A stretch of 50,459 bases of DNA, taken from Solirubrobacterales bacterium (GTDB lineage: Bacteria; Actinomycetota; Thermoleophilia; Solirubrobacterales; 70-9). The notes below the pieces were generated by a model that did no database searches, was not told the DNA's origin, and saw nothing but the letters and a program-made list of their open reading frames with translations. The position numbers were made by a program, and so were the translations under genes. Below, in pieces: positions 43,724 through 50,459 of this stretch. Position 1 is the stretch's first letter. Every line of letters starts with the position of its first letter. The stretch spans positions 7,789 through 58,247 of the forward strand of contig VRUE01000004.1 in NCBI GenBank assembly GCA_019456285.1, given 5' to 3'.

Positions 43724-45100
43724 ATGGGTCCTGGACGGCGACGCACAGTCAAGGCGCTGGTCGCGCTCGGCTCGGTGCTCGCCTTCCTCAGCGTCTTCGC
43801 GATCTGGATCGAGCGGCAGGCGCTGAACACGAACGACTGGGTCGACACCAGCGACCAGCTTCTCCAGGACTCGACGATCCGCGCCGCCCTCGGCGACTAC
43901 CTGGTCGACCAGCTCTACGCCAACGTCGACGTCGAACAGGAACTGAGCCGGATCCTCCCCGGCGACACGAAGGAGCTCGCCGGGCCGATCTCGGGCGGGC
44001 TGCGGCAGGTGGCCGGGAGCGGCGCCGACGAGCTGCTGAAGAGCTCGACCGCGCAGAGCCTCTGGGAAGACGCCAACCGGACCGCGCACGAGCAGCTGGT
44101 CGCCGTTCTGGAGGACGAAGGCGAGGCTGTCTCGACCGCAGGCGGCAACGTCAGCCTCAACCTCGGCAGCCTTGTCACCAACCTCGCCGACCAGGTCGGG
44201 ATCGGGGGCAATCTCGCTAAGAGGCTGCCGCCTGACGCTGGCCAGATCACGATCCTGCGCTCCGACCAGCTGCAGACCGCGCAGAACATCGCGGTCGCGA
44301 TAAAGGGGCTGGCGCTGCTCCTCTCGATCCTCACCTTCCTCGCCTTCGGCCTGGCGATCTACCTCTCGCGCGAGGGGCGCTGGGTGACGGTGCTGTCCTG
44401 CGGGGTCGGGCTGATCGCCGCCGGCTTCGCCGTGATCGTCGCCCGCCAGGTGGCCGGCGGGATCGTCGTCGCCCAGCTCGTCACCGACGACAGCGTCAAG
44501 GCCGCGGCCGACGCGACCTGGTCGATCTCCACCTCGCTGATGGCCAGCATCGCGACGACGGTGATCGTGGTCGGGGTGCTGTTCGGGGTCGCCGGCTGGC
44601 TCAGCTCGCCGACCGGCCCCGCCCGCGCCAGCCGCCGCGCAGTCGCCCCCGTCCTGCGCGACCACGCCGCCTACGTCTACGCCGCCCTGGCGATCGTCGT
44701 CGGCATCTACTTCCTCTCGGGGCCGACCCAGAACCTGCGCTCCTTCCTCACCACCCTGGTGATCGCCGGCCTCGCCGCCTTCGGCATCCACGAGTTGCGC
44801 AAACAGACGGAGGCCGAGTTCCCCGACGCCGAGCTGAGCGGCGTGTTCGGCCGCGCCAAAGAGCGCCTGGTCGGCGCTGTCAAGGGCGCCAACCTCGGCG
44901 AGCGAGCCTCGAAGCTGCGCCTGCCGGAGATACGGAAGGCGGATGGAGAATCTGCCGCCGCTCCGGCGGACGACGAGGACGCCCGCCTGGCCCGCCTCGA
45001 GCGCTTCGCGACCCTGCACGACAAGGGCGCCCTCAGCGACGCGGAGTTCGCCACCGAGAAGGCCCGCATCCTCGGCGGCGGGGGCGACACGGACACCTGA
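43724..45100 (+). CDS. Membrane protein with C-terminal SHOCT-like domain
   Basis: 458 aa. An N-terminal hydrophobic anchor (VKALVALGSVLAFLSVFAIW) is followed by an extracellular domain of about 160 residues rich in charged helices, then four membrane helices (about 195-345; e.g. GLALLLSILTFLAFGLAIYL and VYAALAIVVGIYFLSG), and a cytoplasmic tail. The tail ends in LERFATLHDKGALSDAEFATEKARIL, a SHOCT-type short helical domain. Function unknown. ATG 43724, divergent from the VOC gene. Confidence 0.75.
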   Translation: MGPGRRRTVKALVALGSVLAFLSVFAIWIERQALNTNDWVDTSDQLLQDSTIRAALGDYLVDQLYANVDVEQELSRILPGDTKELAGPISGGLRQVAGSGADELLKSSTAQSLWEDANRTAHEQLVAVLEDEGEAVSTAGGNVSLNLGSLVTNLADQVGIGGNLAKRLPPDAGQITILRSDQLQTAQNIAVAIKGLALLLSILTFLAFGLAIYLSREGRWVTVLSCGVGLIAAGFAVIVARQVAGGIVVAQLVTDDSVKAAADATWSISTSLMASIATTVIVVGVLFGVAGWLSSPTGPARASRRAVAPVLRDHAAYVYAALAIVVGIYFLSGPTQNLRSFLTTLVIAGLAAFGIHELRKQTEAEFPDAELSGVFGRAKERLVGAVKGANLGERASKLRLPEIRKADGESAAAPADDEDARLARLERFATLHDKGALSDAEFATEKARILGGGGDTDT

Positions 45101-45106
45101 TCGGAG

Positions 45107-45179
45107 AGCCCGCCTCCGGAATTGAACCGGAAACCTCCTGATTACAAATCAGGTGCTCTGCCAATTGAGCTAGGCGGGC
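45107..45179 (-). tRNA. tRNA-Thr (anticodon UGU)
   Basis: The 73-nt cloverleaf reads on the minus strand: acceptor GCCCGCC/GGCGGGC, D arm GCTC/GAGC, anticodon stem CCTGA/TCAGG with loop TTTGTAA (anticodon TGT, reads ACA), a 5-base variable loop, T arm TCCGG/CCGGA with loop TTCAATT and a U discriminator. No CCA is encoded. All stems pair perfectly. It lies just downstream (opposite strand) of the SHOCT-protein gene. Confidence 0.97.
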
Positions 45180-45364
45180 AGCTCGTAGTCGCACCCCCAA
45201 CGTACGCCTTTCCGCTGGCCGTTGCGGGGAGGGTCTGGGGGCTGACGTACCCTGTGACCGATACCGACCGAGCACTCTCTTCGGGGGTGGACCGACGGAT
45301 GGGGCCCTGTCACAAAAGCCCACATTAGAGGCAGAGTTGACCCGCATGAACAGGGGTAGCGGCG

Positions 45365-46618
45365 ATGATTGAGGTCGTCGTGGTGGCGACCGTGGTGTTC
45401 GCCTTCGCACTGGTCTCACGACGACTTGAGCACACGGGCATCACCTCCGTGATGGTGTTCGTCACAGCGGGCATCGTCCTCGGGCCCAGCGTGACGGGCG
45501 TCCTCGACATCGATGTCGACAGCGAGGGCTTCCTGCTGATCGCCGAGGTGACGCTCGTCCTGATCCTGTTCACGGACGCAGCGCGCGTCCGCCATCCCGC
45601 GCGAGGCGGACAGCTGCCCGCCCGGCTGCTGGGAATCGGCATGCCCCTCACTATCGTCGCCGGGCTTGCCATCGGCCTGCTCCTCCTGGGGGGCTTGGAG
45701 TTCTGGGAAGTCGCGGTCGTGGCGGTGATACTCGCCCCAACGGATGCGGCTCTTGGCGAGGCGGTCGTGACCAGCCCGCGGCTCCCAGCGCGCATCCGCC
45801 AGGCGCTGAACGTGGAGAGCGGCCTCAACGACGGGCTGTCGGTTCCGCTCTTGACGCTGTTCGTTGCCCTCGCGGCTGCCGGGGAGCAGATCGAGTCGGC
45901 GGGTTTCTGGGCCCAGTTCGCGCTTGAGCAGATCGGTTTCGGCGTGCTGACGGGGCTCGCAGTGGGCGCCGTCGGCGGCTGGCTGGTGGCACGAGCCATG
46001 CGGCGGGGGTGGATGACGAAAACGTTTCAGCAGCTCGCTATGCTCGCCCTTGCGCTGGGCGGCTGGGCCCTGGCCGGTGAGCTCGATGGCAATGGCTTCA
46101 TCGCCGCCTTCGTCGCTGGCCTGGCTTTCGGCCATGTCTGCAAGGCCGGAGAGGCACTGACCCTGTTCGCTGTGGAGGAGGGAGACCTCCTCACGCTCAG
46201 CGTGTTTTTCCTTTTCGGCGCAACGGTTGCACCCGAGGCGATCGAGGGCCTCAGCTGGCAAACAGCAGCCTACGCGGTGCTCAGCCTGACTGCCGTACGC
46301 ATGCTCCCGGTCGCCATCGCCTTGATCGGCACCCATCTGCGTCGCACCTCGGTGCTGTTCCTCGGCTGGTTCGGCCCCCGGGGTCTCGCCTCGATCATCC
46401 TGGCGCTGATCGTGCTCGAGGAAGAGGCTGAGCTTGCCGGCACTGAGCAGATCACGCTCATCATGGGGGCCGTGGTCCTGCTCAGCGTGTTCGCCCACGG
46501 CCTCACCGCGGCTCCCCTCACCGACCTTTACGCCCGCCACTGCGAGAGCCTGCCCGAGCACGAGCCCGAGATGCACGCGGTCGAGGAGCTCCCCACCCGC
46601 AAAGGCCACGTTAAGTGA
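45365..46618 (+). CDS. Cation/proton antiporter (NhaP/CPA1 type)
   Basis: 417 aa with about twelve membrane helices. The ion-binding region includes LAPTDAAL and NVESGLNDGLSVPL, the APTD and ESGLND motifs of CPA1-type Na+(K+)/H+ antiporters; GPRGLASIILALIVL is in a late helix. The C-terminus is a short His-containing tail. ATG 45365, 185 bp from the tRNA; I see nothing clear in that gap. Third codon positions appear somewhat less G/C-biased by eye than in the genes upstream. Convergent with the MBL gene, stop codons side by side (TGA|CTA). Confidence 0.92.
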   Translation: MIEVVVVATVVFAFALVSRRLEHTGITSVMVFVTAGIVLGPSVTGVLDIDVDSEGFLLIAEVTLVLILFTDAARVRHPARGGQLPARLLGIGMPLTIVAGLAIGLLLLGGLEFWEVAVVAVILAPTDAALGEAVVTSPRLPARIRQALNVESGLNDGLSVPLLTLFVALAAAGEQIESAGFWAQFALEQIGFGVLTGLAVGAVGGWLVARAMRRGWMTKTFQQLAMLALALGGWALAGELDGNGFIAAFVAGLAFGHVCKAGEALTLFAVEEGDLLTLSVFFLFGATVAPEAIEGLSWQTAAYAVLSLTAVRMLPVAIALIGTHLRRTSVLFLGWFGPRGLASIILALIVLEEEAELAGTEQITLIMGAVVLLSVFAHGLTAAPLTDLYARHCESLPEHEPEMHAVEELPTRKGHVK

Positions 46619-47779
46619 CTAAGCCCGACGGCCAGGCGTGAGAGAGTCGATCACGGTGTCGAGCAGCCACTCCGGGATCTCTGCCTCGCTGGGGCTTGCC
46701 ATCTCTGGCGGCCTGTCGGGCTTCTCGGGCACGGGAGGCCAATGCAAGGCCTTCGTTTCCGCCATGCGCGTCACGATCTGCTCAGGTGTGACGCTGATGA
46801 CCATCAGGTCTTGGGCAAGCGCGATCGGGCCGTCGTAAGTGCTACCCACGCCCTCGAAGAACAGATCGACGGTGTCGTCGTCGAGGAAGTAGTGGTAGCC
46901 GACTCCGAGCTTCGGCGCCGCGATGCCGAAGACCTGTCCGAGCCTGTCCGGTGTGGTGTGCTCACCGGCAACGTTCCGAGCCTGCTCGAGCGGCAGACCC
47001 ACCTTTTGTGAGAACACTTCAGCCGTCATGAACGACTCGTGTATGAACACGTCGACGCCCTTTGACTGCTCGGCCTCGAACGTGCTGGGCGACCCGTCGC
47101 CGGCGAACGACATCGAGAGACCGTTCCAGTCGAGGCGATAGCCGCGCGCGCCGTAGATGCAGTGCACGACGGCGTAGGAGGTGATCTTGACGCCGTTCTC
47201 CTCGTAGACGACCAGGCTCCTTTCCTCGGCGTCGAACTCGTGCGCGATCATCTTGGCGCCGCTGCTGGGAACGAGTCCCCTCTTGCTCTCGACGTGCCAT
47301 GTGGCCGCCTTCTCCATGCAATCGACGAGGTACGCTGTGCCCATCTCCTTCGTGTAGCCCGACGGGCCCCAGATGCGCAGGGGCGTGTTGCGGGCCCAGC
47401 CCATCGCGTCAAAAAGCACGTGCAGGTCGCCGACGTGGTCGAGGTGGAGGTGCGTTAGGAAGAGCTTGTCGAGCTCTGCCGGCGGGATCTCCAAGCTCCA
47501 GAGGTTCTGGACCGAGCCACCGCCGACGTCGAAGATGAACTTGTCACCGTTGCCGAGCTCGACGAGCCAGGAGGCGGCCGCCTGGCCCTTGCGCACGATC
47601 GGGTTGCCCGACCCGCAGCAGGTGATCCGCATCTCGTCCGCGCCGAGCTCCTCCCGGTGCGGGACAAAGCGCTCCGGGTACTCCTCGAGAGAGGCGCCCT
47701 CCTCCTTCACGACCACGGGCGTGTCGGTCAGTGCCTTGCCTTGTAGCGGAAGCGGGTATCCACCCGGTGTGGTGCTCAT
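46619..47779 (-). CDS. MBL-fold hydrolase of RNase Z/arylsulfatase-like type (possibly GntH-like)
   Basis: 386 aa. RITCCGSGNP near residue 51 opens the MBL fold, FLTHLHLDHVGD is the HxHxDH metal site, SMSFAGDGSPS supplies the bridging Asp, and the later AGEHTTPD a further His. This RNase Z-like type of layout resembles proteins annotated as guanitoxin-biosynthesis GntH-like MBL hydrolases; I offer this only as a family likeness, with no pathway genes nearby. ATG 47779, no signal peptide. It is divergent from the SulP gene. Confidence 0.82.
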   Translation of the reverse strand: MSTTPGGYPLPLQGKALTDTPVVVKEEGASLEEYPERFVPHREELGADEMRITCCGSGNPIVRKGQAAASWLVELGNGDKFIFDVGGGSVQNLWSLEIPPAELDKLFLTHLHLDHVGDLHVLFDAMGWARNTPLRIWGPSGYTKEMGTAYLVDCMEKAATWHVESKRGLVPSSGAKMIAHEFDAEERSLVVYEENGVKITSYAVVHCIYGARGYRLDWNGLSMSFAGDGSPSTFEAEQSKGVDVFIHESFMTAEVFSQKVGLPLEQARNVAGEHTTPDRLGQVFGIAAPKLGVGYHYFLDDDTVDLFFEGVGSTYDGPIALAQDLMVISVTPEQIVTRMAETKALHWPPVPEKPDRPPEMASPSEAEIPEWLLDTVIDSLTPGRRA

Positions 47780-47876
47780 CGGCTTGGCTCCTTTGGCTAT
47801 CGGGTTCGTCGAGATTAGGGCGAGCGGTCACCACGTACAGTTGAACGCCCTATTCGAGTAGACAGCATACGCTCCG

Positions 47877-49607
47877 ATGAGCCTAGAAGCGCCCGAAAGA
47901 CCATCGACGCTCGAGCAGCTCGCCCCGATCGCCCGCTGGCTGCCGAGCTACGACCGCAGGTGGCTGCGTCCCGACGTCATCGCAGCGCTCACGGTCTGGG
48001 CCCTGGTCGTCCCGGAGGCGATGGCCTACGCCTCGCTGGCAGGTGTCCCACCCGAGGCGGGCCTCTACGCGGCCCTCGCGCCGCTCGTGCTCTACGCCGT
48101 GTTCGGGACCTCCCGCCACGTCACGGTCGGCCCCAGCTCAGCCATCGCGATCCTCGTGGCGGCTACCGTCGCGCCCCTTGCCGGCGGCGACGGCGATCGC
48201 TATATCGCGCTGACGGCCGGCCTGGCGCTGCTGGTCGGAGTCGTTCTCATCATCGGCGGTTTGGCGCGGCTCGGCTTCATCTCTGAGTTTCTCGCCAAGC
48301 CAGTGCTCACCGGCTTCGTAATCGGCCTCGCACTGGTGATAGCGATCAGCCAGGTGCCGAAGCTGCTCGGCATCGAGATTGCGGGCGGCAACTTCTTCGA
48401 GGAGCTGTGGGAGATCATCACCTCGCTCGACGAGACTCATGTAGCAACGCTCGCTGTGGGCGCCGGCAGCCTCGTGCTCATGCTGGCGCTCAACCGCTTT
48501 GTCCCCAAGGCGCCCTCTGCCCTGATCACAGTCGGCCTTGCAATCGCGTTCGTGGCCCTCCTCAACCTCGAAGCGGAGGGCGTCGAGATTGCGGGCGACA
48601 TCCCAGCAGGGCTTCCTCCGTTCGGGTTCCCCGACATCAAGCTCGGCGACCTGGCCGACCTTCTGCCCGGCGCGCTCGCGATCGCGCTTGTCGCCTACGC
48701 GGAGTCGATAGCCGGGTCTCGCTCCTTCGCCGCCAAACACGGATACGAGGTCGACGCAAACCAGGAGATGGTGGCGCTCGGCGCCTCCAACGTGGGGACC
48801 GGCCTCAGCCAGGGATTCGCGGTCGACGTCAGCCTCTCGAGAAGCGCGGTCAACGACGCGGCGGGTGTCAAATCCCAGCTCTCGGGGATAGTGAACGCCG
48901 GCTTCGTCCTGATCACGATCGTCGTCCTCATGCCGCTGTTCCACGACCTTCCCGACGCGGCGCTGGCGGCCGTGATCATCGCTGCAGTCGCGCGCCTGGT
49001 GGACATCCGCGAGCTGAGACGGCTCTTGCGCCTGGACCGAGCCGACTATGGGCTCGCCGTGATCGCCGCGGGAGCCGTGCTCCTGTTCGACGTCCTGATC
49101 GGGATACTCGTCGCCGTCGTCACCTCACTGATCGTCCTCATCCATCGCAGCTACCGGCCCCAGAGCGCCCTGCTCGGAAGGGTTCCACACGCGGACGAGG
49201 GCGACGAGGACTATCGCTACCGGGATGTCGAGCGCCATCCGGGGTATGAGACGTTCCCGGGGCTCGTCATCTTCCGCTTCGACGACGAGCTCTATTTCGC
49301 CAACTCGAGCTACTTTCGCGAGGAGGTGCGACGGCGACTCCGCGAAGCCGACCCTCCCGCACGAGCGATCCTCATCGACATCGGTGCGGTGACTCACATC
49401 GACACCACGGGAACCGACATGTTGGGCGAGCTCATCGACGAGCTGTCGAACCAAGACGTAGAGCTGCTGCTCGCCCGCGCGAAGGGAAAGGTGCGCGACA
49501 TCCTGCGGCGCGCCGGGCTCGAGGACAAGATCGGGGAGAACCGCATCTTCGCCTCGGTACGCGCCGGCGTCTCCGACTACGTCGAGCGTCACGGTGACGA
49601 CGGATAG
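47877..49607 (+). CDS. SulP-family anion transporter with STAS domain
   Basis: 576 aa. A transmembrane core of about 10-12 helices (VPEAMAYASLAGVPPEAGLY; HVTVGPSSAIAILVA; GFVIGLALVIAISQVPKLLG; SQGFAVDVSLSRSAVNDAAG) is followed by a cytoplasmic STAS domain (about 440-570) with DIGAVTHIDTTGTDML. SulP proteins carry sulphate, bicarbonate or similar anions; the nearby cation antiporter would fit Na+-linked anion (e.g. bicarbonate) transport, but this is speculation. ATG 47877. No carbonic anhydrase or cys genes are in the window. Confidence 0.93.
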   Translation: MSLEAPERPSTLEQLAPIARWLPSYDRRWLRPDVIAALTVWALVVPEAMAYASLAGVPPEAGLYAALAPLVLYAVFGTSRHVTVGPSSAIAILVAATVAPLAGGDGDRYIALTAGLALLVGVVLIIGGLARLGFISEFLAKPVLTGFVIGLALVIAISQVPKLLGIEIAGGNFFEELWEIITSLDETHVATLAVGAGSLVLMLALNRFVPKAPSALITVGLAIAFVALLNLEAEGVEIAGDIPAGLPPFGFPDIKLGDLADLLPGALAIALVAYAESIAGSRSFAAKHGYEVDANQEMVALGASNVGTGLSQGFAVDVSLSRSAVNDAAGVKSQLSGIVNAGFVLITIVVLMPLFHDLPDAALAAVIIAAVARLVDIRELRRLLRLDRADYGLAVIAAGAVLLFDVLIGILVAVVTSLIVLIHRSYRPQSALLGRVPHADEGDEDYRYRDVERHPGYETFPGLVIFRFDDELYFANSSYFREEVRRRLREADPPARAILIDIGAVTHIDTTGTDMLGELIDELSNQDVELLLARAKGKVRDILRRAGLEDKIGENRIFASVRAGVSDYVERHGDDG

Positions 49608-50240
49608 CGAGACTCTCGGCGCCGCCCCTTGAACGCATCTGAGTGAGATAAAGCGGCCCGTTTCCGCGGGTCTGTGGCAGGGCGCTGCTATGCGGGCAAT
49701 CCTGCTCGAGGCAACCTGGACTTGGCCGCGCTCCCATCCGCCGCCGCTTGGCGACTCCTCTGCATGGGGAGCACGCTCCGCGCCCTCAGTGTCGCTTTGC
49801 ATGGGGAGCGACACTCCGCGACCTCAATGTCGCTTGGCGCGCAACGGGGTCGCGGCGCCTCATCGCCGACGACTATGGCAGCACTTCGCTGCTGTCGGTG
49901 GCGGCGCAGCGCTACCGCAAGGTCCCGGGTTCTCGCTAGGCAGTACCCCGAATTGCATCTCGCTCGGGGTGCCGACTCTCAACCGACCGCTACCCCTTTT
50001 CGTCCAGAGCGAGCGCCTAGAGAAAGTTCAGCGGGCGCTCGCAAATCACGCAAAGCGGCAGCGTTCAGCGCAGTCTTCTACTACGGACGGGGTTGGCATT
50101 GATGGCCTCATCGAGTTGACGGTGGATGTCTTTCATCTTTTCCCCACGATCACCCAGGCGAAGGTTGAAGTCGAGAAGAGGATTCCCATTCTCCTGCCAC
50201 TGGTGGCCCTTCTCCAACATCGCCTGCATTGTGGCGACTC
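49608..50240. other. Non-coding or decayed region after sulP
   Basis: No frame here shows a credible protein: the open frames give low-complexity translations and switch frame often. Base composition is lower in G/C than in the neighbouring genes. It holds the tandem repeat at 49761-49835, but no recognisable promoter or RNA gene. Confidence 0.5.
49761..49835. repeat. Imperfect tandem repeat, two units of 37-38 bp
   Basis: Unit 1 (49761-49797) and unit 2 (49798-49835) both run TGCATGGGGAGC...CTCCGCG..CTCA.TGTCGCTT, differing at about four positions and one extra base. Both contain an internal GGGAGC/GCTCC-like self-complementary stretch. Two units are too few and too similar, with no spacers, to be a CRISPR array. 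Confidence 0.6.
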
Positions 50241-50384
50241 CGTCAAACCTGGCCTGGCTCAGTCGCGCGCGACTTTGGCTCCGACCTCGACCTGCTCGCC
50301 CGCCAGGTCGAGCGCACCCTGCGCCACGAGGTCGCAGACCACCGCGGTTACACCGAGCCGGGGGTCGCCGTCGTCGGCCTCTGA
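50241..50384 (+). pseudogene. Possible 3' end of a decayed gene
   Basis: In one frame bases 50271-50384 read DFGSDLDLLARQVERTLRH and continue, ending at TGA 50382-50384, with strongly G/C-biased third positions and regular charged-helix character as in the window's real genes. Upstream the frame soon loses this quality and no start is convincing. It looks like the remains of a gene's 3' end. I do not recognise the family. Confidence 0.35.
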
Positions 50385-50459
50385 CCCAGATCAGTGAGTA
50401 GCGCGCCGCGCGCCGCCGGCTGAGGGCGCACCGCCTCCTGCTGAGCCGGCCGACCGAGC

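Noticed and set aside
49761-49835. Possible CRISPR array
   Set aside because: Only two units, directly adjacent with no spacers, and no cas genes.
45107-50459. Integrative element bounded by a duplicated tRNA-Thr end
   Set aside because: I could not find a second copy of the tRNA 3' sequence or an integrase in the window, so an integrative element is not called as a feature.

Overview
This is a roughly 50 kb, very GC-rich chromosomal segment, densely packed with genes and using many GTG/TTG starts. The lysA-hom-thrC-thrB operon, paired FadE-type acyl-CoA dehydrogenases, a DUF4383 protein, a MarP-like protease and a fused PlsC-GpsA enzyme suggest an actinobacterium, most likely a deep-branching Thermoleophilia/Solirubrobacterales-type lineage. 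That placement is inference from gene content and composition; no rRNA or other marker gene is present.

Layout. 0-7.2 kb: a small unknown gene, then an AddB/AddA-like helicase-nuclease pair for double-strand break repair. 7.2-12.4 kb: an HxlR regulator, a MarP-like membrane serine protease, a penicillin-binding transpeptidase, a lipoprotein, a zinc-ribbon/FHA protein and a coiled-coil protein. 12.5-21.8 kb: glutamate synthase large subunit and the aspartate-family operon lysA-hom-thrC-thrB. 21.9-27.7 kb: an M23 peptidase, a cation diffusion facilitator, an acyl-CoA dehydrogenase with TetR-like operators, and a translationally coupled trio (cell-wall-binding-repeat protein, 83-aa protein, MBL hydrolase). 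27.7-30.1 kb: palindromic elements, a small unknown gene, an IS630-type remnant and a secreted matrixin-like metalloprotease. 30.1-36.2 kb: an acyl-CoA/sterol-type beta-oxidation cluster (cupin, LLM oxidoreductase, two acyl-CoA dehydrogenases, thiolase, 3-hydroxyacyl-CoA dehydrogenase). 36.2-45.1 kb: CNNM/CorC-like protein, BtuF-like protein, rhomboid protease, DUF4383, an ECF sigma factor with a small membrane protein, the PlsC-GpsA fusion, a VOC dioxygenase and a SHOCT-tailed membrane protein. 45.1-50.5 kb: tRNA-Thr(UGU), a cation/proton antiporter, a second MBL hydrolase, a SulP transporter, then about 850 bp with only relics.

The most unusual feature is a set of about a dozen palindromic elements of 45-170 bp. 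One superfamily (copies near 1, 19169, 27745, 33889, 38601 and 42735) sits directly against a stop codon. Its internal motif CGTCCTCRGTCGG (variant in two copies) reads in the same direction as the gene that has just ended. Copies share a core but can carry unrelated terminal arms. Two further small families lie in other intergenic spaces, and one 47-bp palindrome lies in frame inside addA. No transposase or RAYT that could move them is in the window. They may be 3'-UTR/terminator-type elements or non-autonomous mobile elements with strict target preference.

All calls come from reading the sequence, without database searches. Family assignments rest on recognisable motifs; start codons are often uncertain because ribosome binding sites are weak.
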